DNA of 7,932 nucleotides from Alphaproteobacteria bacterium. Its GTDB lineage: Bacteria; Pseudomonadota; Alphaproteobacteria; Rhizobiales; Devosiaceae. The notes beneath the pieces are model-generated. The model was given only the letters and a program-made list of their open reading frames with translations, did no database searches and had not been told where the DNA came from. The position numbers and the translations under genes were made by a program. Of this stretch, positions 1 through 6,370 are shown piece after piece. The stretch covers positions 1-7,932 of the forward strand of contig JAHJOS010000518.1 in the NCBI GenBank assembly GCA_018820005.1, in the 5' to 3' direction. How positions within the stretch are numbered: position 1 is the first letter of the stretch; each line of letters begins with the position of its first letter.

Positions 1-310
1 CGCCCACCATGAACTGATAGCCCACCGCGTCGCGGAAGGCGTCGCTCATGCCACCATGGTGACCGGCAAGACCGACACCGTTCTCGACGGCCTTTGTCAG
101 GTTCTCCACTTCGGCTTTTTCAATAGTGCTCATCGTGAAGATCGGCACGATCAGCGACAAATCATGGATCGATGGATCGGCAAAGGCACTCGTTTCGGTG
201 GCCATGCGCACCGAGAAACCATCTTCATGCAGCCAGCGGCGGTAGATGGCCGCGCATTCTTCCGGGTCGTGGCCCGACCAGCCGCCATAGACGATCAACG
301 CACTTTTCAT
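1..310 (-). CDS. ThuA-like domain protein (partial, C-terminus beyond window)
   Basis: The reverse strand reads 103 codons from an ATG at 310-308 with no stop before the window edge, so only the N-terminal part is present. It begins MKSALIVYGGWSGHDPEE, with a first beta-strand and a glycine-rich turn at residues 5-13. A second strand lies around 52-58 (LSLIVPIF), and VENGVGLAGHHGGMSDAFRD spans residues 75-94. This is the pattern of the ThuA/trehalose-utilisation-like family (PF06283), a class I glutamine-amidotransferase-like fold. At the nucleophile elbow (residues 83-87, GHHGG) there is no cysteine, so amidotransferase activity is not expected. A GGAG ribosome site at 319-322 with an 8-base spacer supports the start. 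It lies 63 bases after the methyltransferase stop on the same strand and is probably co-transcribed with it. Relatives often sit beside Gfo/Idh/MocA dehydrogenases; here the downstream neighbour is not visible. Substrate unknown. Confidence 0.8.
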   Translation of the reverse strand, partial: MKSALIVYGGWSGHDPEECAAIYRRWLHEDGFSVRMATETSAFADPSIHDLSLIVPIFTMSTIEKAEVENLTKAVENGVGLAGHHGGMSDAFRDAVGYQFMVG

Positions 311-373
311 GCCGCACACTCCGCAAATCAATCGGCGCGGAGAATAGCTGACTCAACCGGTATTGAAACCCCG

Positions 374-1006
374 CTAGCGCATGGGCTCGACAGGTTCAAG
401 TCGAGCCACGAAATGCAACTGCCGATCGAATGCCCAGCTCAGCGGCGCGCGGTAAAGCCCGAGCGCGCGCTGCAGATCCGCCACCGCCAACCCGGCCCGG
501 GCAAACGCGGCGTCCCACTCGGCCTGATCGAGATAATTGTAGGGTAGGCGCACATCGTGTCCCCGATTGCCGACCCAGTCCATCAGGCGCAAGGTCTCGG
601 CCGCCAGAAATCCGGCCCGCAAATGGTCCTTGATCACGACGCCCCGCCGGCTCACCCGCGCCGCCTCGGCCAGCACGGCGGCCGGATCATCGGTGTGGTG
701 CAGCACATCGACGATGGTCACATAATCAAAGCTCTTGTCGGCAAACGGCAGCGTCTGACCATCATAGGGCGTCACGGGAATATGGGTCACCGGCCGTACC
801 AGCACATCCACGCCCTGCACCCGCAGATCGGGGCGCAGCGCCATCAGCGCGACGGCGACCTGGCCGTCACCGCATCCGAGGTCGAGGACTTGCCCGCTCT
901 GCGGAAGGGCTTGGGCCAGCGCGCCCGACAGCACCTTGACCCGTCGACCAAAGATCAGTGCGCCATGAACCTGGTTGAGAAGATCTTTCGCGGCCTGGGC
1001 AATCAT
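374..1006 (-). CDS. Class I SAM-dependent methyltransferase (Methyltransf_11 type)
   Basis: A 210-residue protein predicted to transfer a methyl group from S-adenosylmethionine to an unknown acceptor, probably in the cytoplasm. Motif I is LDLGCGDGQ at residues 41-49. The post-I strand VQGVDVL at 63-69 carries the acidic residue expected to bind the ribose hydroxyls. LPFADKSFDYVTIVDVLHH at 86-104 gives the motif II/DVLHH signature, and RRGVVIKDHL at 120-129 supplies the next strand. A C-terminal part with MDWVGNRGHDVRLPYNY (142-158) is shared with a recognisable subgroup of such enzymes. The ATG at 1006-1004 overlaps the TGA of the upstream GtrA gene (ATGA). There is no Shine-Dalgarno sequence in front of it, so translation probably depends on coupling. 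Pairing with GtrA hints at a lipid-linked or glycan substrate, but that is inference from context only. Confidence 0.88.
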   Translation of the reverse strand: MIAQAAKDLLNQVHGALIFGRRVKVLSGALAQALPQSGQVLDLGCGDGQVAVALMALRPDLRVQGVDVLVRPVTHIPVTPYDGQTLPFADKSFDYVTIVDVLHHTDDPAAVLAEAARVSRRGVVIKDHLRAGFLAAETLRLMDWVGNRGHDVRLPYNYLDQAEWDAAFARAGLAVADLQRALGLYRAPLSWAFDRQLHFVARLEPVEPMR

Positions 1007-1464
1007 GCCGGAACGAGCGCACCAATCTGGCCACGTGCGAAGGCCCAGCCCCGCAGCACGAGGTAGTTCACACCTGAAGTCAGCACGATGACAAGGCTCG
1101 AGGCCAGCGGGGTAGACATCGTCAGGCTATGATAGAGCAAATAGCCGAAAAGCGTCGCCAGCAACAAGGCGCTGGCCTGCACTGCCAGATAGCGCGGCAG
1201 GGCCTGCCGATGCGGCGCGTCGGACTGAAAGCTGAAGCGGCGGTGCAGCAGATAGATCGGGACGATGAACGCACCATAGCAGAGGCTGTTGACCACCCAG
1301 TTGTCCAAGCCGGTCGGCAGCGCCATCATCACATTGGTCAAAGCCAGGAATCCCAGCGCACCAGAGGCACCGATCGCCAAAAAACTCGCAATCCCGCCAA
1401 AAGCGGAACGCGCGGGCGGCGCCTCCACAAAGCGAGGCATCAGGCTCTGGAGGGCGGCGCTCAT
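1003..1464 (-). CDS. GtrA-family membrane protein
   Basis: With the start chosen here the protein is 153 residues and polytopic, with four hydrophobic segments in the usual GtrA arrangement. They are roughly IASFLAIGASGALGFLALT, VNSLCYGAFIVPIYLLH, RYLAVQASALLLATLFGYL and LASSLVIVLTSGVNYLVL. The segment YLLHRRFSFQ after helix 2 and the closing LRGWAF are typical of PF04138. Family members are inner-membrane proteins linked to surface polysaccharide synthesis and proposed to move polyprenyl-phosphate-linked sugars across the membrane. No glycosyltransferase partner is visible here. The frame can be extended to an ATG at 1485 or a TTG at 1506, but only the ATG at 1464 has a good AGGA site (1473-1476, 8-base spacer). 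The stop overlaps the methyltransferase start by four bases. Confidence 0.85.
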   Translation of the reverse strand: MSAALQSLMPRFVEAPPARSAFGGIASFLAIGASGALGFLALTNVMMALPTGLDNWVVNSLCYGAFIVPIYLLHRRFSFQSDAPHRQALPRYLAVQASALLLATLFGYLLYHSLTMSTPLASSLVIVLTSGVNYLVLRGWAFARGQIGALVPA

Positions 1465-1777
1465 GGCGGCAATCCTGTCTATCATCACGACGGCGGTTGG
1501 CGCCAATTATCACCCGCCCGTGATTGCCACCCTGTTACGCTAACGCACGCTGACAAAACAGTTTTCATTGATGGTTGAAACTTCCTGAATGGTTCATTCC
1601 TGTGCCTCAAACCAATTTTGACCAAAAGGTCCACTATTCACTGTCACAAAACGCTGGTTAACTCTGATTTGGCCGTGACGTTGGGGAGCCGCCATTGGTG
1701 GCCCGTTCGCCAGTTGTCGAGCGTCGCTGCACGGCCGCGGGACTGAACTGCCGTTTGGCAAACCAAGGAAAACAGGG
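1465..1777. promoter_or_regulatory. Divergent intergenic region with clustered short palindromes
   Basis: This 313-base gap separates the divergent GtrA operon and 5'-nucleotidase gene and should hold both promoters. I see no convincing ORF in it. It contains GTTA-CGC-TAAC (1534-1544), AAAAC-A-GTTTT (1555-1565), GAATG-GTT-CATTC (1587-1599) and TTTTG-AC-CAAAA (1616-1627). It also has two sequences resembling PhoB half-sites, near CTGACAAAAC (1550-1559) and CTGTCACAAAA (1641-1651). The second halves of a Pho box are poor, so PhoB control is only a suggestion. A minus-strand GATAAT (1506-1511) could be a -10 element for the GtrA operon, but no good -35 accompanies it. No clear sigma70 pair was found for the plus-strand gene. 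Confidence 0.45.
1473..1476 (-). promoter_or_regulatory. Ribosome binding site that decides the GtrA start
   Basis: On the minus strand AGGA stands 8 bases before the ATG at 1464-1462. The upstream in-frame candidates (ATG at 1485, TTG at 1506) have no comparable site, so the shorter protein is preferred. Seen in sequence; usage is inferred. Confidence 0.5.
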
Positions 1778-3385
1778 ATGAAAAATAGACTTCTTGGCGC
1801 AACAGCGCTCACCCTTTTTATCGGATTCTCCGGCGCCGCTCACGCTGATTTCACGCTCAACATCCTGCACATCAACGATTTTCACTCGCGTTTCGACCCC
1901 ATCACCGGCAGTGATTCCAACTGCAATGCCGAAGATGACGCGGCCGGAGAGTGCTTTGGCGGCATCGCCCGCCTCAAGACCATCATCGATGACACGCGCG
2001 CCAAGCATGCCGATGGCAACACGCTGCTGCTCTCGGCTGGCGACAATTTCCAGGGCTCGCTCTACTACACCACCTACAAATCCAAGGTGGTTTCCGACTT
2101 CTTCAACCAGATGGGCTTTGACGTTGTCGCCACGGGCAACCACGAGTTCGACGACGGTCCGGAAGAGTTCGTCAAGTTCATCGACGCAGCCAAATTTCCC
2201 ATTATCGGCGGCAATTTCGATGTGACCCGTGATCCCAGCCTTGCCGGCAAGATAAAGGGCTCGATTGTCCTTGATGTGGGCGGCGAAAAGATCGGCATCA
2301 TTGGCGCGACCACCGAAGACACCCCCGACATCTCCTCGCCCGGCGACAATGTCGAGTTCACCGATATCATCCAGTATGTCCGCGGCGCCTCCGAGGCGCT
2401 TGACGCGGCTGGCGTCAAAAAGATCATCCTGCTCAGCCATATCGGCTACACGGTCGATCAGGAAGTTGCTGCGGCTCTGCCCCTGGTCGATGTGATCGTC
2501 GGCGGCCACAGCCATACGCTTCTGTCCAACACCGACGAGAAGGCCGCCGGCCCCTACCCGACCATGGTCAGCAATCCCGAAGGCGTGGAAGTGCCGGTGG
2601 TTCAGGCCAATCAATATGGCAAGTACCTCGGTGATATCGCAATTACATGGGATGACACTGGCAAGGTGATCAAGGCCGAAGGTGCCCCCTTCCTGATCGA
2701 CGCGTCGGTTACCGCCAACGACGACTTCAAGACCCAACTCGCCAGCCTCGCCGCGCCCATCCAGGAGGCCACCGGCAAGGTTATCGGCAAAACGACTGCT
2801 GACATCGACGGCTCGCGCGAGACCTGCCGCGTCGTCGAATGCGCAATGGGCAATCTGGTGGCTGACGCCATGCTTGACCGTGCCGCCGATCAGGGCGCGA
2901 CTATTGCCGTCCAGAATGGTGGCGGCGTGCGTGCTTCCATTGCTGCCGGCGACATCACGGTTGGCGACGTCATCACCGTGCTGCCCTTCTCCAACACCCT
3001 GGCAACCGTTCAGATCTCGGGTGCCGATGTCATTGAAGCCCTCGAAAACGGCGTCTCCGACATCGAAAACGGCGCTGGCCGGTTCCCCCAGGTTGCTGGG
3101 CTGAAATACAGCTACACCCTTGCCAAGCCGGCCGGTGAACGCATCAGCGACGTCATGATCAAGGGCGAAGGCGACACCTGGGCCCCCATCGACGAAGCAG
3201 CCAGCTACATCGTGGCCACCAATAACTATGTCCGTGGTGGTGGCGACGGCTATGGCACCTTCGCCGAAGGCGACAATCCCTATGACTTCGGACCGCCGCT
3301 TGAGCAGGTTCTGGCTGACTACATCGCCAAGCAGGGCGGTGAGTACACCCCCCAGATCGATGGCCGTATCACCGTCGTGCAGTAG
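1778..3385 (+). CDS. Exported 5'-nucleotidase / UshA-type bifunctional metallophosphatase
   Basis: A 535-residue periplasmic phosphatase expected to hydrolyse nucleoside 5'-phosphates or related phosphoesters for nucleoside and phosphate scavenging. A Sec signal peptide (MKNRLL, hydrophobic core to about residue 20) ends in AHA-D, with likely cleavage after residue 23. The N-terminal calcineurin-like domain carries the dimetal ligands: ND-F-H at 33-36, GDN at 88-90, GNHE at 120-123, H221 in LSHIG, and GGHSHT at 242-247. The C-terminal 5_nucleotid_C domain spans about 330-510, with GNLVADAML (358-366), QNGGGVR (379-385), PFSNTL (403-408) and NNYVRGGGDGY (482-492). In the last motif tyrosine stands where E. 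coli UshA has a base-stacking phenylalanine, a conservative change. Four cysteines (49, 59, 350, 355) could form disulfides after export. AAGGA at 1765-1769 with an 8-base spacer supports the start. The gene appears monocistronic and ends at a strong terminator. Exact substrate specificity is not determinable. Confidence 0.93.
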   Translation: MKNRLLGATALTLFIGFSGAAHADFTLNILHINDFHSRFDPITGSDSNCNAEDDAAGECFGGIARLKTIIDDTRAKHADGNTLLLSAGDNFQGSLYYTTYKSKVVSDFFNQMGFDVVATGNHEFDDGPEEFVKFIDAAKFPIIGGNFDVTRDPSLAGKIKGSIVLDVGGEKIGIIGATTEDTPDISSPGDNVEFTDIIQYVRGASEALDAAGVKKIILLSHIGYTVDQEVAAALPLVDVIVGGHSHTLLSNTDEKAAGPYPTMVSNPEGVEVPVVQANQYGKYLGDIAITWDDTGKVIKAEGAPFLIDASVTANDDFKTQLASLAAPIQEATGKVIGKTTADIDGSRETCRVVECAMGNLVADAMLDRAADQGATIAVQNGGGVRASIAAGDITVGDVITVLPFSNTLATVQISGADVIEALENGVSDIENGAGRFPQVAGLKYSYTLAKPAGERISDVMIKGEGDTWAPIDEAASYIVATNNYVRGGGDGYGTFAEGDNPYDFGPPLEQVLADYIAKQGGEYTPQIDGRITVVQ

Positions 3386-3406
3386 GCGTCACACATCGCA
3401 AATGCG

Positions 3407-3438
3407 AAGGGCGCCCCAGCGGGCGCCCTTTTTCTTTT
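3407..3438 (+). terminator. Rho-independent terminator of the 5'-nucleotidase gene
   Basis: AAGGGCGCCC (3407-3416) pairs perfectly with GGGCGCCCTT (3421-3430) around a CAGC loop, followed by TTTCTTTT. It lies 21 bases after the TAG at 3383-3385. Read from the minus strand the hairpin lacks a U-tract, so it serves mainly the plus-strand gene, although it also lies just past the stop of the convergent DUF2798 gene. Confidence 0.9.
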
Positions 3439-3442
3439 CGCG

Positions 3443-3679
3443 TCAGTTCTCGACCACCAGGTCCACCAGCCGCCGCACCAATGGCAACATGACCAGCAGC
3501 ACCGGGAAGGCCACGACCCAGGAGATCAGCCACGTCGACGGCCAGCTTTGCAGCGCCAACGGGGACAGGCCCTGTGTCCGCACCACGCTGATCGCCGAGA
3601 CCACGCAGGTCATCAGCAGCGACAGCAGCAGGGGAACCACAGTGGCATTGTGGCGCTTGTGCAGTTTCTTGATTTTCAT
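3443..3679 (-). CDS. DUF2798 small two-helix membrane protein
   Basis: A 78-residue protein with a basic N-terminus (MKIKKLHKRH), a first membrane segment at about 14-33 (VVPLLLSLLMTCVVSAISVV), a short loop with LSPLALQSWPSTW, and a second segment at about 51-67 (LISWVVAFPVLLVMLPL). It ends in VRRLVDLVVEN. The layout, the conserved loop tryptophan and the AFP...PLVRRLV pattern fit the DUF2798 family (PF11391), whose function is unknown; location in the inner membrane is inferred. AGGA at 3684-3687 gives a short 4-base spacer to the ATG at 3679. The gene is convergent with the 5'-nucleotidase gene, whose terminator abuts its stop. A promoter-like pair and a LacI-type palindrome lie upstream. 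Confidence 0.8.
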   Translation of the reverse strand: MKIKKLHKRHNATVVPLLLSLLMTCVVSAISVVRTQGLSPLALQSWPSTWLISWVVAFPVLLVMLPLVRRLVDLVVEN

Positions 3680-3747
3680 GAAGTCCTATCCGTAGGGACC
3701 AATCGCAATGCTGCGCAAGACCGATCGCCCAGTTGCGCGTTGATTGA

Positions 3748-3761
3748 CGTAAACGCTTACG
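3748..3761. promoter_or_regulatory. LacI-type palindrome (candidate operator)
   Basis: CGTAAACGCTTACG is symmetric at 12 of 14 positions, with perfect CGTAA/TTACG arms and a central CG, the look of a LacI/GalR-family operator. It lies 68 bases upstream of the DUF2798 ATG and about 100 bases downstream of the predicted start point of the minus-strand promoter. The regulator is unknown and is not in the window. A second, GC-only palindrome (CCCCGCGGGG, 3765-3774) follows at once and may be structural. Confidence 0.35.
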
Positions 3762-3861
3762 GAGCCCCGCGGGGGCAGCCCGGTTGAAATGCCATCCGCC
3801 CGGCGGCTTGGCGAGATCAAAACGAAAGGACCGCCGTGACCTTTGTGATCACGACGGGCCC

Positions 3862-3890
3862 ATTATAAAAAGGACGCTGTTTCGGGACAA
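3862..3890 (-). promoter_or_regulatory. Sigma70-like promoter reading toward the DUF2798 gene
   Basis: On the minus strand a TTGTCC hexamer (3890-3885, four of six matches to TTGACA) is separated by exactly 17 bases from a perfect TATAAT (3867-3862). It begins directly after the stop codon of the GlsB-like gene. Transcription would start near 3855 and reach the DUF2798 ATG after about 175 bases, a long leader that includes the LacI-type palindrome. No terminator with a U-tract is visible in that leader. A small RNA from this promoter is an alternative. Confidence 0.45.
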
Positions 3891-4142
3891 TCAGGCCCGG
3901 CGCACAATCTGGCCCCATATCAGCAACACGATTACCGCGCCGATCACCGACGCGATGAAGCCCGCACCGTCACCCACGGTGTACCAACCAATGGCCTGGC
4001 CGAGCCATGTCGCCACTACCGAACCGACAATGCCCAGCACCGTGGTCAGGATGAAGCCACTTGGTTTGTTACCGCCCGGCGTGATGATTTTGGCCACCAG
4101 GCCGGCGAGAAATCCGATAATGATCGCCCAGATGATACCCAT
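3891..4142 (-). CDS. GlsB/YeaQ/YmgE family stress-response membrane protein
   Basis: With the start at 4142 the protein has 83 residues and begins MGIIWAIIIGFLAGLVAKII. Three hydrophobic segments follow the family plan: residues about 2-20, 29-49 (FILTTVLGIVGSVVATWLGQA) and 60-79 (FIASVIGAVIVLLIWGQIV). The glycine-rich ITPGGNKPSGF loop between helices 1 and 2 is the hallmark of the transglycosylase-associated family (PF04226). Members are small inner-membrane proteins often induced by envelope, acid or stationary-phase stress; the biochemical function is not established. A GTG at 4205 in the same frame would add 21 polar residues, but GGAG at 4150-4153 sits 7 bases before the ATG at 4142, and the family normally starts at MGI. 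I looked for an EcfG-type GGAAC box upstream and did not find one. Confidence 0.87.
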   Translation of the reverse strand: MGIIWAIIIGFLAGLVAKIITPGGNKPSGFILTTVLGIVGSVVATWLGQAIGWYTVGDGAGFIASVIGAVIVLLIWGQIVRRA

Positions 4143-4149
4143 GGTTGTT

Positions 4150-4153
4150 CTCC
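4150..4153 (-). promoter_or_regulatory. Ribosome binding site that decides the GlsB-like start
   Basis: GGAG on the minus strand precedes the ATG at 4142-4140 by 7 bases. The alternative GTG at 4205 would give an N-terminal extension atypical of the family, so the shorter 83-residue protein is chosen. Confidence 0.6.
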
Positions 4154-4250
4154 GTGGAAGTTCTTGGTTGGTTTGTCTCGTCTTCAGGGTGATAAATTGT
4201 CGCACACCGTGGCATTTTCAAGATCGAGCGACGCTTAACCACTCAATCGG

Positions 4251-4283
4251 GAAAAACAGCAAGGCCCGCGTCACCGCGGGCCC
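4251..4283 (-). terminator. Probable terminator of the thu operon
   Basis: GGCCCGCG (4263-4270) and CGCGGGCC (4275-4282) form a perfect 8-bp stem with a 4-base loop, 30 bases after the thuB stop at 4313. On the minus strand it is followed by TTGCTGTTTTTC, an interrupted U-rich tract, so termination is plausible but may be incomplete. Leakage would run into the GlsB-like gene on the same strand. Confidence 0.7.
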
Positions 4284-4312
4284 ACCTGGCCTGATCCTGT
4301 CGCATCTGACCA

Positions 4313-5359
4313 TCAAACGGTCAGTTCGTTTCGATCCCGGTCCGTCGCAGTCGCCAGATCGAGCACCTTCTGGATCGCTGTGGCATGGCGGAAGCTCGGT
4401 TCCAGATTCTTGCCGGTCCGCACGGCCTCGACAAAGCGCATATAATTGGTCGGTACAGGCTCGACCGCCACCTCGGTCCAGGTGCCGGTCTCGGCATCAT
4501 CACCCAGGCAGGTATAGAGCTTGCTCCAGTCGTGCCGGTGTTGCACTTCCACCGATCCCAGCTCGCCATAAATGCGCAGGCGCAACTCGTTGAAATGGCC
4601 CGTCGCCCAGCGCGTCGCATGAATTACGCCGAGCGCACCATTTTCCAGCTGGGCTGTCATGGCAAAGCTGTCGTTGGCGTCCAGGTCATATTCCCCGATC
4701 CGGTTGTTCTCGGCCTTGTCGAAGGTCTCGAGCCGGCAGAACACCTTGGAAAAATCACTGCCAGCGCCATAAGCGGCAAAGTCGAGAATGTGCACGCCGA
4801 TATCGCCGAGCACGCCGTTCGAACCATGCTTCTTGCTCAGGCGCCACAGCCACTGGCTTTCCGTGCGCCAGTCGCCCCAGGCCTTGCTGACCAGCCAGCT
4901 CTGCAGATAGCTGGCCTCGAAATGCTTGACCTTGCCAACCGCGCCAGACTGCACGATAGCACGCGCCTGCTGTAGCTGCGCCACATTGCGATAGGTCAGG
5001 TTGACCATGTTCACCAGCCCCAGCCGCTCGGCCAGCTCGGTCATTTCCATGGCCTTTGCATGATCGGTGGCCAGCGGCTTTTCGCAGAACACATGCTTGC
5101 CCGCCTGCAGCGCGGCCATGGTAGTGGGGTGGTGGATCGAATCCGGCGTCACATTGGCCACCGCATCGAACTGGCCCCAGGCAATGGCTGCATCCAGCGA
5201 GCCGAAGCCGCGCTCGATCCCATGGGCCTTGTTGAAGGCCTCCACGCGCGCCGGGTCGACGTCGACGCCGCCCACCAGTTCGACGCCTTCAATGCCTGCA
5301 AAGGCCTTGGCATGCGTATTGGCCATGCCGCCGGTACCCAGAATGAGCAACCGCATCAT
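4313..5359 (-). CDS. thuB: ThuB: Gfo/Idh/MocA-family NAD(P)-dependent dehydrogenase of disaccharide 3-keto pathway
   Basis: A 348-residue oxidoreductase. The N-terminal Rossmann domain opens with RLLILGTGGMANTH (nucleotide loop at residues 8-13), followed by VGGVDVD (29-35), where the acidic end of strand 2 suggests NAD binding. NVTPDSIHHP spans 69-78 and FCEKPLATD 91-99, with the family lysine at K94. The C-terminal GFO_IDH_MocA domain has GDIGVHILD (185-193), giving the usual D186...H190 catalytic pair. Position next to thuA and a thuK-type ATPase matches rhizobial ThuB, which with ThuA converts trehalose, maltitol and sucrose isomers through 3-keto derivatives; that role is carried over from the family and not shown here. 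The gene opens ATG-ATG: AAGGA (5365-5369) is 5 bases from the first and 8 from the second, so the protein may be one residue shorter. It is last in the operon, 153 bases after thuA. Confidence 0.88.
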   Translation of the reverse strand: MMRLLILGTGGMANTHAKAFAGIEGVELVGGVDVDPARVEAFNKAHGIERGFGSLDAAIAWGQFDAVANVTPDSIHHPTTMAALQAGKHVFCEKPLATDHAKAMEMTELAERLGLVNMVNLTYRNVAQLQQARAIVQSGAVGKVKHFEASYLQSWLVSKAWGDWRTESQWLWRLSKKHGSNGVLGDIGVHILDFAAYGAGSDFSKVFCRLETFDKAENNRIGEYDLDANDSFAMTAQLENGALGVIHATRWATGHFNELRLRIYGELGSVEVQHRHDWSKLYTCLGDDAETGTWTEVAVEPVPTNYMRFVEAVRTGKNLEPSFRHATAIQKVLDLATATDRDRNELTV

Positions 5360-5458
5360 ATTTATCCTTCGGGGCTCACCCCAACCGTCTTCACCAAACA
5401 GATGTCATCCACGCCTGAGGGCGGGAGCCATCCAGCGATCGACTGGCGTCACCACTAG

Positions 5459-5495
5459 CCACGATGATCCGGCTCATAGGCGGGACGCATCGTGG
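5459..5495 (-). repeat. Inverted repeat in the thuA-thuB spacer
   Basis: CCACGATG (5459-5466) and CATCGTGG (5488-5495) are perfect complements around a 21-base loop, just after the thuA stop at 5513. Weaker hairpins follow in the same 153-base gap: CGCC-TGAG-GGCG (5412-5423) and CCAG/CTGG near 5432-5446. No U-tract follows on the minus strand, so a terminator is unlikely. A role in mRNA 3'-end stability or processing between thuA and thuB is inferred. Confidence 0.55.
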
Positions 5496-5512
5496 TCGTG
5501 GCAACTCCAACC

Positions 5513-6295
5513 TTACTTCAGGCCTTCTTCGCCAGCGTGGTGCAGCTTGGGGCCGCGTTCCACCAGCGGCTCGATGGACTTTTCCACCGGCGTATTGGGC
5601 GCATCGAGCAATTCCGGATGCTGGTCCGGATTGTAGGCCCAGTTCACCGCATTGCGCAGGACCAGTCCGACCGTGGAGTCATGATAGGTTGGATAGGTCT
5701 CGTGGCCCGGGCGGAAATAGAACACATTGCCCGCGCCGCGCCGATAGGTCAGCCCGCTGCGGAACACTTCGCCGCCCTGGAACCAGCTGACGAACACCGT
5801 TTCCAGCGGCTCCGGCACGCTGAAGGGCTCGCCATACATCTCTTCCATTTCGAGCTCGAAATAGGCCGGCAGGCCCTTGGCGATCGGATGGCCGGGCGCC
5901 GTCACCCACAGCCGTTCGCGTTCGCCGGCCTCACGCCAGTGCAGCGCACAGGGGCTGCCCATCAGGCGCTTGAAGATCTTGGAAAAATGGCCCGAATGCA
6001 GCACGATCAGGCCCATGCCTTCCCACACGCGCTTGGCGATGCGCTCGACGATTTCGTCGTCGACCTGGCCATGGGCAGCATGGCCCCACCACACCAGCAC
6101 ATCGGTATTGGCCAGCGCCTCAACGGTGCAGCCATGCTCTGGCTCCTGCAGCGTTGTCGTCTTGGTCACGATATTGCTGTCGCTCTCAAGCAATTTGGCA
6201 ATGTGGTTGTGCATGCCTAGCGGATAGTTATCGGCAACGATCTTGTTCTTCTGCTCGTGAACATTTTCGCCCCAGATCAGGGTGCGGATGGCCAT
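5513..6295 (-). CDS. thuA: ThuA: trehalose utilisation protein
   Basis: A 260-residue cytoplasmic protein with a single ThuA domain (PF06283) over nearly its whole length. It has MAIRTLIWGENVHEQ at the N-terminus, VLVWWGHAAHG (66-76), EGMGLIVLHSGHFSK (92-106), RERLWV (126-131), FELEMEEMYGEPFSVPEP (146-163), WFQGGEVFRSG (171-181) and YFRPGHETYPTYH (193-205). These long conserved strings match rhizobial ThuA from memory. The fold is related to class I glutamine amidotransferases, but the elbow position reads LHSGH (99-103) with no cysteine; conserved histidines (72, 75, 100, 103, 198, 205) are better candidates for catalysis or metal binding. In rhizobia ThuA acts with ThuB in assimilating trehalose and related disaccharides via 3-keto sugars; its exact step should be taken from current literature. 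AGGAG at 6302-6306 with a 6-base spacer is the strongest ribosome site in the operon. Confidence 0.92.
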   Translation of the reverse strand: MAIRTLIWGENVHEQKNKIVADNYPLGMHNHIAKLLESDSNIVTKTTTLQEPEHGCTVEALANTDVLVWWGHAAHGQVDDEIVERIAKRVWEGMGLIVLHSGHFSKIFKRLMGSPCALHWREAGERERLWVTAPGHPIAKGLPAYFELEMEEMYGEPFSVPEPLETVFVSWFQGGEVFRSGLTYRRGAGNVFYFRPGHETYPTYHDSTVGLVLRNAVNWAYNPDQHPELLDAPNTPVEKSIEPLVERGPKLHHAGEEGLK

Positions 6296-6370
6296 GTCTA
6301 TCTCCTATCGATGCAGTCTTGGCTGTGCTGTCGCAGGGCACGCCAGTGCGCCACGACCTTGGTTTAGCGG

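Noticed and set aside
557..1066. Plus-strand open frame of 169 codons opposite the methyltransferase
   Set aside because: Antisense shadow; the minus-strand frame has intact SAM-binding motifs.
1658..2737. Long minus-strand open frame (359 codons) opposite the 5'-nucleotidase gene
   Set aside because: It lies antisense to a gene with complete catalytic motifs and a signal peptide, shows no recognisable domain, and long antisense frames are common at this G+C content.
4143..4312. TTGAAA as a -35 element for the GlsB-like gene (near 4217)
   Set aside because: At 17 bases distance the -10 position reads AATTTA, a poor match, and no EcfG GGAAC box is present, so no promoter was annotated.
3784..4593. 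Plus-strand open frame of 269 codons across the GlsB-like gene and thuB end
   Set aside because: Its translation is proline/arginine-rich with no domain, and it crosses two real genes and a hairpin terminator on the other strand.
5492..6220. Plus-strand open frame of 242 codons opposite thuA
   Set aside because: Histidine/alanine-rich shadow of the strongly conserved thuA gene, with no family resemblance.
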